DNA of 64,000 nucleotides. Origin: Trochalopteron elliotii. Lineage: Eukaryota; Chordata; Aves; Passeriformes; Leiothrichidae. Where the stretch lies: positions 603,801 through 667,800 of the forward strand of contig JANPWX010000254.1 in NCBI GenBank assembly GCA_024734555.1, read 5' to 3'. Position numbers and translations under genes: made by a program. Positions 37,930 through 49,384 of this stretch are shown here, piece after piece; position 1 is the stretch's first letter, and the number at the start of each line of letters is the position of its first letter. Below the pieces are notes generated by a model. That model ran no database searches, had not been told where the DNA came from, and was given only the letters and a program-made list of their open reading frames with translations.

Positions 37930-38491
37930 CGTCCAGCCTGGATGGGCAACAAGGTTTTGAAGGAACTTAAGAATTCAAGGGGTTGCTAGGGCATGTAGGA
38001 CAAAAATTAGGGGGGCCAAAGCTCAGTTTGAACTTAATTTGGCAACTTCTGTAAAGGATAATAGAAAACGTTTTTACAAGTATATTAATGGCAAAAGGAA
38101 GGGTAAGACCAACCTTTGTTTTCTATTGGATGTGGCAGGGAACTTAGTAACTGCAGATAAGGAGAAGGCAGAAGTGCTTAAGGCCTTCTTTGCCTCAGTC
38201 TTTAGTGTAAACACGGCTTGTCCTCAGGACAACTGTCCTCCTGAGTTGGTAGATGGTGTCAGGGATCTCCTTCTCTCCCTGTTAGCCAGGAGGAAGCAGT
38301 CAGAGAACTGATGAGCTCCTTGGATGTTCATAAATCTGTGGGCTCAGATAGGATCCATCCCAGGGTAATGAGGGAGCTGGCAGATGAGCTTGTGAAGCCA
38401 CTCTCCATCATTTACCAACAGCCCTGGCTCACTGGTGAGGTTCCAGATGACTGGGAACTGACCAATGTGATTCCCATTCACAAACAGTGGG

Positions 38492-39154
38492 AAGGAGTGT
38501 GGGTTTGCAAGATTTCCATGTTTTAGAAAAGGCTTTGTTATAAGTTAGTATAGCTCTAGTTACCCCATAAGGGCCCCTTGTCTTGGAGTTTTCTCTTATC
38601 AGAAGTTGATAAGAGTTTCTGTGCCTCTCTGGTCTTTGCCCAGAGACTGTTTCCTATTGGTCCTTTCCCCATGATGCTCCCTGCCCATCCTCTCCTTCTT
38701 CCCCTGTCCATCATTAAGTCACTATCTCCAAGGTCCAGAACTTTTGAAGAGATTCGGACAGCAGTTGGTAGATTCCCCCGAGACCCCTCCCCAAATTACC
38801 TTGATTTGTTAGTAGTTAGGTAATTCAGTTGGCATGTGTTACTTTGCTTTGTTTTATTGGTTTATAGTTTGTACCCACCCCTTGAACCTGTCCTGGACAA
38901 AACCCCCCTGTAGCCTTTTGTCTGGGGTCTCTCCTGAGGCATCGGGCAGGAGGTAATTGTGACTCCAATAAACCTCTGTCCCCCCTGACCCTCCGAGAGT
39001 CCCCTCTTTCATTTACACCACGGCTGTGACAGCGAAAGTCCAGGGGCTGCTGAGCCAAGACTCACAAACTGGTCCTGTTGTGGCGTGTTGGAGCTGCTGG
39101 GAGGTCTAGCCGAACACCGGGCTGACCAAAGAGACACGCACACCAACAAAGGAG
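38492..39154 (+). repeat. target-site duplications flanking the LTR in CR1 (AAGGAG)
   Basis: AAGGAG at 38492-38497 recurs at 39149-39154. Removing the LTR and one copy restores the usual continuity of the LINE reading frame, which confirms the boundaries. Confidence 0.93.
38498..39148 (+). mobile_element. solo ERV LTR, 651 bases, nested in CR1
   Basis: Runs from TGTGGGTTTGCAAG to CACACCAACA with a perfect 6-base duplication on each side. AATAAA at 38967-38972 gives plus orientation. A TTTATAG stretch near 38861 may act as the TATA element. The block from 38880 on is GC-rich, like an R/U5 region. No coding sequence is attached. The 6-base duplication suggests a class II (ERVK or alpharetrovirus-like) source. 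It is younger than the CR1 it disrupts. Confidence 0.95.
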
Positions 39155-40011
39155 GACCCTGGTAATTATAAGCCAGTTAGCCTGAACTCAATACCCAGTA
39201 AGATAATGGAGCAGTTTGTATTGAGTGTTATCACTCAGCACTTCCAGCATGGCCAGGGTCTCAGGCCCAGCCAGCATGGGTTTAGGAGGGGTAGGTCATG
39301 TTTGACCAACTTGATCTTTTGTGACCAGGTGACCCACCTGGTGGATGCAGGAAGGACTGTGGCTGTTGTGTACCTGGACTTCAGCAAAGCCTTTGACACT
39401 GTCTCCCACAGCACACTCCTGGAAAAGCTGGCAGCCCAGGGCTTGGACAGGAGCACTCTTTGCTGGGTTAGGAACTGGCTGGATGGGCGGGCCCAGAGAG
39501 TGGTGGTGAATGGTGCTGCATCCAGCTGGGGGCCAGGTACTGGTGGTGTCCCTCAGGAGTCTCTGCTGGGGTCAGTTCTGCTCAATATCTTTATTGATGA
39601 CATGGATGAGGATATTGAGTCTTTCATTAGTAAATTTGCAGATGAGAGCAAAAAGCTGTGTTGGGAACGTGTGTTGATCTGCTGGAAGGTAGGAGGGCTC
39701 TGCAGAGAGACCTGGAATGGTTGGATAGATGGGCAAAGTCCAATGAGATGACATTTAGTAAGTCCAAGTGCCGAGTCCTGCATTTTGGCCACAATAACCC
39801 CCTGCAGCGTTATAGGCTGGGGAAGATGTGGCTGGACAGTGCTCAGGCAGAAAGGGACCTTGGGGTACTGGTGACAGCAGCTGAACATGAGCCAGCTGTG
39901 CCCAGGTGGCCAAGAGGGCCAATGGCATCCTGGCCTGTATCAGGAATGGTGTGGCCAGCAGGAGCAAGGAGGTCATTCTTCCCCTGTACTCAGCACTGGT
40001 GAGGCCACACT

Positions 40012-40101
40012 TTGAGTGCTGTGTCCAGTTCTGGGCCTCTCAGTTTAGGAAGGACATTGAGTGCTGTGTCCAGTTCTGGGCCCCTCCGTTTAGGAAGGAT
40101 G
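40012..40101 (+). repeat. 45-base direct tandem duplication in CR1 ORF2
   Basis: Two adjacent units starting TTGAGTGCTGTGTCCAGTTC at 40012 and 40057, with a partial third start at 40102. The units differ at a few sites (CCTCTCAG versus CCCCTCCG), so the duplication is not brand new. It keeps the reading frame. Confidence 0.92.
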
Positions 40102-40559
40102 TTGAGATGCTTGAGCATGTCCAGAGGAGGGCAATGAGGCTGGTGAGGGGCTTGGAACACAAGGCTGAGGAACGGCTGATGGAGCTGGGGTTGTTTAGCC
40201 TGGAGAAAAGGAGACTCAAAGGTGACCTTATCACTCTCCCCAGCTTCCTGAAAGGTGGTTGTAGTCAGGTGGGGGTTGGTCTCTTTTTCCAGGCAGCAAC
40301 TGACAGAATGAGAGGACACAGTCTCAAGCTGCACCAAGGGAAATATAGGTTGGATATTATGAAAAAGTTTTTCTTACAGAAAGAGTGATAAAGTACTGGA
40401 ATGGTTTTCCCAGGGAGGTGGTAGAGTCACCATCCCAGGGTGTGTTTAAAAAAAGACTGGATGTGGCACTCAGTGCTATGGTTTAGTTGAGGTGTTAAGG
40501 TTGGGTTGGACTCGATGATTTTGAAGGTCTCTTCCAACCTAGTGATTCTGTGTGATAGT

Positions 40560-40760
40560 CTTCCCAGGACTGAGGTGAGATGGCCTGGCCTGTAGCTTTC
40601 TTGCCCATCCGTCCTAACTTAGAGTGTAACTTTTGTCTAGTTCCTGTCATCATGAACAGTCACCAGAGTGTGTCAGAGATGACAGAATTGCCTCAAAGTC
40701 AGTGATGGCTCAGCACTGTCAGAGATATTCTCCCTAGAACTCCAGTTATGTGCATGAAAA
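40560..40760 (-). mobile_element. possible ancient CR1 fragment, antisense
   Basis: Directly after the long CR1, CCCAGGACTGAGGTGAGATG followed by GGCCTGTAGC resembles, on the complement, the CR1 reverse-transcriptase region preceding the QHGF motif. Further similarity around 40690-40730 (GTGATGGCTCAGCACTGTCA) is weak. The moderately GC-rich sequence up to about 41110 may belong to the same old element, but I cannot name it. Confidence 0.35.
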
Positions 40761-41744
40761 TTTACTTAAGCAGTCCTTAACTTGATCCTTTTCTGCAATG
40801 GATAGTACCGCTTTTCCTCAACTTTTCTTTAAGTTGTGCCATCACCAGGGACCTGGGAGACCTGAGAGCACACCGTGATTGAAATGACTGAGATATTGAC
40901 TGTCTCAGCCCTTTCCATCTTCTCTGTCTTTTACCTGCTTCATTCAGCATCAGATACACTTAATCTCAAATTTTGTCCTTTTGATTTCTTTATCCTTCGG
41001 AATCAGATCACTGAACAAGCCAAAGTCCACCATCTGCAAAACCAGGGTCTTTACTTTGTTACTTGTCTTACTTTTAAATTTTTAAACTCTAACATCTCAG
41101 GGTCATAACAGACAAGCCCACCGTTGGTTATTGACTGCTTCATTATTTGTGAATAAAAGATTGTACAGACCATCTCTAGTACCTGCAGCAAGAAATTGTT
41201 TTAAACACACTCTAGAAATTCAAATTATTCATATTATGCTATAATTCCTTCCAGAAAATTTTGAGATGTTAACTTCGCCCATAAGAAGCAAGGACTGTTA
41301 AGAGTGTTTTCCAGTATTTTAAAGAAGTTTTTTTTTTCCCATTCTGTTCCTGACTAAGTTTTCTGTAAGCAACATCCACCAGCATGTCCATTCTTTCCTG
41401 GCCTTCCTTCCAGCCTTAGGCTAAGCTTTCATGCAACCTTTTCCCTCTTGACTGTAGCTGACTGTGGCGGAGAGTCATCTTCAGAGAGCATGGTCTCCCT
41501 CCTCTTTCTGCCCTTCCTGGAAAGGCTGTGCTTATCTATTGCAGTGTTCCATTCCTGTGAACAATTCCATAATCCGAGAAATATTACAGCTCTGGAAAAA
41601 CACAGGAACTTTAAGTTCTTCCTGTTTGTCACATTGTGTATTTTTGATTTGATACACATACACAGCCTAGTTGTTCCTATGAATTCCTATTTCTGTTTTA
41701 CTTTGAGACACAGTGACTCAATCTTGGATTTCTGTTTTTAACAG

Positions 41745-41808
41745 ATATCAAAAGAATGCAGTGGACTGATGAGGAGAGAGATGATGGGGAAAAATCTTCC
41801 TACTTACA
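41745..41808 (+). CDS. candidate exon 3 of 5 of the unidentified gene
   Basis: A 64-base segment follows a strong acceptor (TTTCTGTTTTTAACAG) and ends at TTACA|GTAAAA. It reads two bases, 20 codons and two bases, which bridges the one-base overhang at 36233 and the one-base start at 48296. The peptide includes QWTDEERDDGEKSSYL, an acidic linker-like stretch. Without splicing at 41808 the frame would stop at once (CAG TAA), so this exon could instead be terminal in an alternative transcript. The donor is only moderate. Confidence 0.42.
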
Positions 41809-44800
41809 GTAAAATACCTAAAAATTGTGCTTACAGGAATGGGACAGAACAGAGTAGAACAAAACCTCAGAGACTGACAAGTGTAGACCCCTCCTCTGGA
41901 GTTTTCAGTCCTTACAGTATTGATAGGTGTGTGATAACACATGAACATATGAATATGTGGTAACATTAGGACATGAACAGAGATCCAGCTAATTTATCTT
42001 ACATTTGCATCTGAGCTGCCATTTTTCCCCCTTTACATTAATGAGCAGAAAACAGGTGCTTTGTGGGTTGAGGGTAGCATGAGTGTCTTGCACACTCACA
42101 ATGCCTATTTCTTTCTGTTATTTGCATAAAGAACCTCTACAAGCAGAGTAGCTACCTCAGATACAGGCCTTCACATGTTAGAATTTAGACCGGTACATCA
42201 TCCTTCATGATTTTCAAACTATCCAGATGAATACATCAATCAATATCTCAAATGAATGGTAAAGTAAATGTCTTTCCCTGCTTTAAATAAATACTAAAAA
42301 AAAACCCCAACACAGCACAAGAAGTGTGGTGCCAAAATGAGAGATTTCATTCCTATAATAAGAATCAATACAGATCTTGAAGCATTTTGCCAATGATCAT
42401 ACTCCATTGAGGATAATTGTTATGTTGAATTTAAATGTGAGTATGTTATATATCTTTATCTTTTTCAGATACCATTTTCTCACCTTTTTGCTTATTTTGG
42501 GTTTCTCTTAGAGCTATGTATTTGTAATTTGCACTGTCTCTCTTTTCTGTCCTTTGTACTCTTGATAGTCCATAGACTTTGTGGCATAATCTTGTATATA
42601 TTGATTACAAGAAAAAATTACTTAAAGAGAATAAAACCTGAAAGGTCAAAATCTGAGTCCTGTATCAGTCATTCTCCATATGACAGAATGCTCCCACAAG
42701 AGCCAAGAGCATTGTTATTTTTTAACATGTGTTAATACACCAAGACTTGAGTATTTGGGTGATCTGATATTTTTTTAAGATTTTAATATCAGACTTAATT
42801 TAAGTAATTGATCATATTTTCTTTAGAAGATCCTCTTGTGGATATTTGAGAAAGTGATTAGTTCTACTCCAAATACATATTTTCTGTTTCATTTTTCACA
42901 GGTTTGTAAAATTTTTATAGTTAATGTTTTGCATAATTGATCTTGATATGCATGAGGCATTTAAATTGTTTGGATTTTCTCTTATCTGCTTTTCTATAAG
43001 GGAGAAAAAGGTATTTTTAACTCCATCCAAATGCTGCTTGTACAAATGTCAAAGTTCAACAGCTACTGAGTTGCCAAATCAAAGAGAATTCCATAACTGG
43101 GTTTGAAAAGAGTTCTTTGAAATGGGAATCAAATGAAACTCTAAATATTGCATGCCACTCAATAATAACAAAAATTCATAGGGGAAAATGTCACTGAGCA
43201 GCAAAACCTGACATTTTTTGTAGAGATACAGGCTCATATTTTCCCTAAACATCATTGGCTGCTGGTATTTCTAAACCAGGCTAATGAACACTTTAACAAG
43301 GGATCAAACAAGTTCTTACTTTTCAAAGGTTTGCATCAAAGATCTGATCAGTTGAAAAAGACAGTTCTGAGCCGTGGGTTTATACCAGCATACTCAGACA
43401 GAATGACACTTAAAATTTGTGTGCAAAGTACATGCGGCATACCTTAAAAATCCTCCTGGTAAGTTCACTCCTGTTGTGCTTAGAATAGCAGATTTGTCTC
43501 AAATTCATTTTCTGTATTTTTACAAGATGAGGAGAATTCAAGAGACATCATATTTCTCTATTAATATACAAGAACACACCAGAAATAACCACTGAGAATG
43601 AAGTTTTTCAGTTATCAAAAGAGATTAAATTTATTTCTTAAAATGAGCACCATCTTTCTCAGTCACAGTCACCATATTGCAGCTTTTTTGATGGTTCTAG
43701 TTAATAAGATTATGGTAATTCTTTTTATTACTTGTTTCTCCACTGAAAATAATTGTAATTTCAAACAAAACCCTCAGTATATAAAGATTTTACTGTACTG
43801 AAACATAGCTTAATTTAGTCGTTTCAAAATGGGTTATATCCTTTTAGTTCTCTTTGAACTTATTTAAGCAATAAATTATTTTTCTCATACTCTTCTATTA
43901 TCTATGGATTGATGTGGGCAAAAGCACATTTGTAAAACTACCCAAATCTGTGCTTCTTTCTCCCTCCTAAATACCCAGAGGATAATTGAACACTGCCGTG
44001 GCTGAGAACAGCGTCCACAGGATAACTTATCCTCTAGTCTGACCTTGCAAAAATGTAAAATGTTTTTGCTTTGTGCTTCTTTCCAGCTTGTTTCACATGC
44101 CTAGGGTGCACCAGGAGATGGTCTATGCACTCTCAGATTGGTGTGACTATTTGAAAGGCTTTTTAAGAAGAGCAGGTGAAAACCGAGGCTGAGCAAAAAG
44201 ACAGATGTGCAAATAGGTTGGTTGCATTTAGTCCATGAGTTGAATTTGTAAGAATTGATGTGCAAGTTAAAGAGAAGCTGCTATTTGCAATGTAAAAACA
44301 AGGGTTACATTTTATTGCTCTAACAAAACTTAAAACTATGCTAGATATTCTTCAGCACCCTCTACTGGCTTGTAACACAATCCTGTCACATACAAAGCAG
44401 GCATTCCTGAAGGAAACCTTGAGCAAGAAAATAAGAAGAAAACAAAGACAAAACAGTGTACGGCTTGGTGACTTTTTCTATCCAGATTCCAATTATAACT
44501 TAATTCAAATTTCTCCTTTTATCATTACACAGTTCTCTCCCTGTGCCTTTTCAGTGCCTTCAAAGTGTAGCTCTATCCAGACGACATAAGATGCCTCCTT
44601 GAGGAGCTTGTTTGCCTGTACAGTTTTACCAATCACTTATCTGGGAGTGCTAAGGCAGCATTTATTTAGGCAAAAGAGTCCTGCTGTACTTCTTAAATTT
44701 TAAAAGAATGTATTTTTTAGTTTTTACCCAAGAAAATCCCAATAGCCTTTGCTGTGTATGAAAAGCCAGATAATATAATACCAATATTTTGAATGTAGCT

Positions 44801-46569
44801 CTAATTATAGTGGAAATTGTTTGCTAAATTGGCTCTGAGAAAAAGAAACAATCTATATACTAAAAAGCACTGCTGCAAAGATTGTTAGAAAATCAGAATG
44901 CAAAGATTTTAGAAAGTCGGACTAGAAAGATTTTAGGAATTCAGAGGTAGCTGGCTGAGATTCAGAGTTTTCAATGCCCCTGAGCCATGGAAGCTTCCCC
45001 TTTGCATGTTTCTGGCCCCTTTAGGGTAAGGGGCCACACATTGGCACTTATTATAGGGAATGATAAAATATTACTTTGGCTGCAGACAGATGTGTTCACC
45101 TATCTACCAGTACATTTTAGCAGGAGAAGCTCTGTGAGTATGAAACCTTTCTCATTAAACCAACAGAAATTATGGCTGTAAAGACAGACCATTATATTTT
45201 TTATTTCTGATAAACAAAAAATGAGTAAATTATCTCTAAAAGATAGGGAGCTTTTAGTCACTTTGAATAAAATCTCTGCACCTAAACATGCATTTCAAAT
45301 AATAGTATTGCTGTTCTGGGATTTTAGTACTTATTTGACAGGTAACACATAGTTTAAAGAGGGCTAAAATGTCTTAGAGCAATTTGTATTTTCAAGAAAA
45401 ATAGAACCAAACTCTATATTAAAAACGTCTGGGAAACCAGTCTATTTTAAAATGGGCTGATGAGACACAATACTGGAATGCTAGTATAGTGCTTATGTAA
45501 AGAGCAAATTGCTCATCATAAAGATTAAATCTTCATAGTACTGTGGCAAGTGGCAATGAACTGGCAATCCATCTGTTCTCACTCTCTTCAAATATTAGAA
45601 TTTATTACGGCAGAAAAAAATAGCTGCTAATTTTTGAACCAACCACCTGTAAAGAACAAGTCATTGCACAGATAAGATGTGCTCCTCCTCACCCCCAGCT
45701 GCACCTTCAGCTAACTTCATTTCCTCAGTTTGAATGAGAGCATATTTCAAGTGAAGAGCAATTATATGGCTCTGTGCCTTGTATAACCTGTTAAAAACAG
45801 TAATTTGCTAGCATAAAATTAATTCTGTGCACAGTTTACTGATCTAACTAGCTTAGAGTAAGAACAGTTGTGTCTTCAAAATATAGAGCCACTAAAGGCT
45901 TGCTTGGATGGGTTTACTATTTATGTTGTGCCTTGGTTAAGTACTGGTCCTAAAATAGATTTGTTGACAGCTGATAAGGCAATGCTATTATGTATTGACA
46001 GTGCAACATAATGCCATTTATTTTTCTATACACTTATTTGTGCAAGATAACTTCCTGTTTTCTAAATGGGTATAACTTCTTCCATCTGGGGAGAAACATG
46101 GATTGCAGTTATACTCTGTAAGTGAGGGAATTCAACAGTGATAATGCATTCCCTTTCTGTTTTAAGCTTTACTTAGTGGTTCTTTTCGTTCTCCAGGGTA
46201 CTCTGTTGTGATATGTAAACACTTGGCCAAATCCCTTTCTCATCTGAAAAGATCCCAGAGTATTTTTTTCTAAAAGACTGCACCATTGTAACTTTGTGCT
46301 GAACCTGTGGGCCTTGCATTTGTTAAGGAACAGTGTGTGGCATTCCAAGATACTTTTGTTTGAAACAGAAGGAACTTCCAATATTTTTTTCATATTTCAT
46401 TGAAATATGTATCTCTTTCAGAAATGCCGAACACTTCAATCACTTTTCTTAACAATGTTTTCATCTAGTCTGTATTTCAGAGCACACTTTTTTGTTATTC
46501 TGACTTAACATTTTGAAACACACTTGGGTTTGTGAATGAATCCTTCTGAAGAACATCAAAAGTTACCAA
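41809..46569. other. implied intron DNA, one exon-like segment
   Basis: Contains the open, splice-flanked segment 44087-44175, whose phase does not fit the gene model. Acceptor-like pyrimidine tracts at 42469 and 42900 lead nowhere. No transposon recognised. Confidence 0.4.
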
Positions 46570-47045
46570 GGAATGGCCTGGATTGGAAGAGATCTTAAAA
46601 ATCAACTCATTCAACCACCTGCTATGGACAGGGACACCTTCCACTAGATCAGGTTGCTCAGAGATCCATCCAACCTGGCCCTGAACACTTCCAGGGATGG
46701 GCAAGCCACGGCTTTTCTGGGAATCCTGTGCCAGGGCCTTATCACCCTCACAGGACAGAATTTTTTTCCTAAGATCTAATCTAAACCTACTTTCTTTCCC
46801 TTTGAAGCCATTCCTCCTTGCCCTGTCACTCCAGACCCTTATAAACAGTCTCCCCCCCATCTTTCATGTGGGCCCCCATCAGGCACTGGAAGGCCCCAGT
46901 CAGGTCAATCCAAAATCTCTCTTTTCCATGCTGAATAATCCCAATTCTCCCAGCCTTTCCTCATAGGAGAGGTGCTTCAGCCCTCTAAACAATTTGGTGG
47001 CCTCCTCTGGACTAACTAGCAGATTGATGTCCTTCCTATCTCATC
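46570..47045 (-). mobile_element. CR1 LINE fragment, minus strand
   Basis: The + strand starts GGAATGGCCTGGATTGGAAG, passes ATCAGGTTGCTCAGAGATCC, CTGAACACTTCCAGGGATGG and GGACAGAATTTTTTTCCTAA, and ends after TTTGGTGGCCTCCTCTGGAC. It is the reversed 3' half-kilobase of CR1. Antisense frames at 46495-46860 and 46697-46966 are part of it. Confidence 0.92.
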
Positions 47046-47284
47046 TAAGTAATTTCACCTTGGGAGGCAGAGAGGTTTGCTGGCAGGAAAGTCATGTTAT
47101 TTGCCAGCAATTTCACTAGAGCTTTTTATGATGGAAAACCGTTGTATTAAAAGCAGGACATAAATGGCCACTGGGAGATTTAAGTGATGAAGTTTCTCAT
47201 GCAAGATGCCTTTATCAGAATTGAAGAGCAGTAAGGAGGGGCTCTGACCTTCTGTCAAGATACTGTGAAAGCTCCAGAATCTAG

Positions 47285-47412
47285 GAATCATAGACTAAAA
47301 GAATAGTTTCTTTTAGAAAGGATCTTAGAGATTATCTAGCTCCCCTCCATGCTATGAACAGGGACACCTTTCACTACACCAGGTTGCTCAGAGCTCCATT
47401 CAACCTGGTTTG
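47285..47412 (-). mobile_element. short CR1 fragment, minus strand
   Basis: AATCATAGACTAAAAGAATA followed by GGATCTTAGAGATTATCTAG and ACCAGGTTGCTCAGAGCTCC: the last 130 bases of a second CR1, reversed, only 240 bases from the previous copy and in the same orientation. Confidence 0.85.
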
Positions 47413-49384
47413 CTTGGAAAGTTGAAGAAATGGAGCAAATCATTATAACATTCAGGCTTTTTTCTCTAGATTCCCTGTTTTTATTTAAAAAAAAAGCTTC
47501 CAAATTTTCATGAAGTTCGTTTTAAGGTAAACTCATATCCTTTGTACTGGCTATTGCTTTCTGCTTAGAGATGTGTAAGTGTTCTGCCATTCAGATGACT
47601 GAAGCTGAAGGTTGTAAGAGAGGATGTCAGACAAGGAATATGTACCTCAGAAATGGATGAAAACTGGAAACAGGGCTGAATAATACTTTATCTCACCAAA
47701 TTAAGAAACTATTGGTATCTCATTTGATTTCAGAAAGCAAACTGAAGAACTTGTCTATGAATCTAATGTGTAGCTGACTACTTTTACTAGTTCTATGTTA
47801 GAAAAATGGTGCAGTGAATCTGTTCACTTATCTGGAGAAACATAGGAGTTGTTGTCTTGGTTTAGGGGAGTTGCTTACCCAAGAAAAGTTTATGAAGTCA
47901 GACATTCTATCAGAAGTAGTTTGGGCTGAGCACAGATGGTAAATGCGTTTCTCAAAAGTGATGAATCCCAGGTGATATATGAAGACCATTTTATTATCAG
48001 GGATGTCAATGAGGAGCCACCAGTTTCTTGAGGTTATCTTGTTAATTTTGTATGCAGGTTTTACGATTTATCTTCCAGGCTCTAAAGAGCAATTAAATTC
48101 ACCTATGCTCATCAAAAGACTTAATGAGTATCATAAGTTTTGATGATAATGCTGTTCTTTTCTTCTTTAGGTAGCTTCATTCACTTACAGTGGTATAGAC
48201 TTTAAGCACATAAATGTCACAACATCAGAATGTGATGGCTTTCTTGAGGGTGGGTTTTTAATTTAAATTCTGACCTCGTTTTACATTATATGCAGGATGA
48301 GTCTTCTGCAGGCAGAATGTCAGGTAAGTAACCCAGGTATGGTCTGCTCTGGTTTCTACAACTCCAAAGGATCTTGTACTGTCATAACTACTTTTAAAAG
48401 GTTGGCTTTTGCCTGATACTTGTTTTATAATGTATCTATAACATTAATAAATCCTCCATAAGTGTATTAAAATCACTATGAAATACTATTTGCTAGAATA
48501 AAGTCTTGTGGTAAGATGAAATTCATATACATTTTCACAATAGCTGATAAAAATTCATCTGCAGCTTTTAATTTTGAGATGTAGAATTAAAAACAATCAG
48601 AACTTTATGTATGTAGTATGTAATACTGATACGGCTATGTAAAAAACTACTGACATTCCTGTACTTCATACGTATAACAAACACAGCCTTGACCTCTCAG
48701 TGACTTCACACACACCTATTTTCCTTGAAAAGCTTTTTTTATTTTTTTTTTATAGCAACATAGTTTCCATGTCAGACAACAAATACATGAATGTGAACAG
48801 AAATAATTCACATCATGCTTTAAAATACTGTAAATTTGTACCCAGGGTGCCCAGATCATATTGAAATTTATAAAAATCCATCGTTGTTTTCAATGGTGGC
48901 CAATAGACAACAAAAGCCACCAAGTAGCACATAAATGAACAAGAAAGGTTTGCTAAATAGTAAAAGTTCTATGTTTGGGGAAAAAAACTACATATTGCTA
49001 TTTGTACCACTGTTGTAGTGTTCATATAGATGAAGAACAGTTCATTTTAGGATGAAAACAGGTTTTATACAGCACTTTTACTGATATGTAGGTTCTCATT
49101 CCTACACTTCTTTTTTTTATTTGAGATTATGTGTTGGTGTTAAAAATGTAAGAGTTCATCAGCAGAAAGAGCAATTAAGCATTTTTTGTGGGCAAAAATA
49201 ATCCCCCCATTGTTGCTTCTGTGGCATCAGTACAACTCAAAGTAATGCAAAGATTGACACAATACCCAAAGCACCTCTAAGGCACAGCACCTCTGGAAAG
49301 ATTGGTGTTTCATCTGCAGAGAATACAGGGGATTGTCTGCTCATTATGACTGCCACTTCTTTGGTTCTTCCAAAGTTGAGGGAG
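47413..49384. other. implied intron DNA around the microexon
   Basis: Apart from the 28-base candidate exon at 48296 nothing was recognised. A second acceptor-like site (CTTCTTTAG at 48171) lies 125 bases upstream. Confidence 0.45.
48296..48323 (+). CDS. candidate exon 4 of 5 (28-base microexon)
   Basis: A microexon is bounded by the acceptor TTTACATTATATGCAG and the perfect donor TCAG|GTAAGT. Read as one base plus nine codons it gives MSLLQAECQ. The single first base completes a CAG codon begun by the CA at the end of the exon at 41808. It ends exactly on a codon boundary, matching the phase-0 start of the exon at 52284. The joined peptide continues the helical pattern smoothly. A second frame is also open (DESSAGRMS) but does not fit the neighbouring phases. 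Confidence 0.5.

Larger units (their letters stand above)
37970..40388 (+). pseudogene. CR1 ORF2 reverse-transcriptase pseudogene
   Basis: ORF2 is readable in pieces at 38039-38311, 38311-38526, 39206-39751, 39658-40002 and 39906-40388. Frameshifts lie near 38290, 39650 and 39900, and the LTR at 38498 splits the gene. Reverse-transcriptase landmarks visible in order are [27 protein letters not shown] and NIFIDDMD. The catalytic box reads FADE instead of the usual FADD. A 45-base in-frame tandem duplication (40012-40101) adds 15 residues (ECCVQFWA repeated). The end [13 protein letters not shown] is the normal C-terminal region. The enzyme is dead. The endonuclease domain is lost by 5' truncation. 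Confidence 0.9.
37930..40556 (+). mobile_element. long CR1 LINE, plus strand, interrupted by a solo LTR
   Basis: The largest transposon of the window: about 2 kb of CR1 excluding the 651-base LTR at 38498-39148. It begins within ORF2, 5'-truncated near AGCCTGGATGGGCAACAAGG. It continues through the reverse-transcriptase domain and ORF2 C-terminus and ends with the 3' UTR (GGTTGGGTTGGACTCGATGA) and a short ATTCTGTGTGAT tail. The 3' UTR differs from the other CR1 copies here, so it is a different subfamily. It lies inside the implied intron between the exons at 36138 and 41745. Confidence 0.95.
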
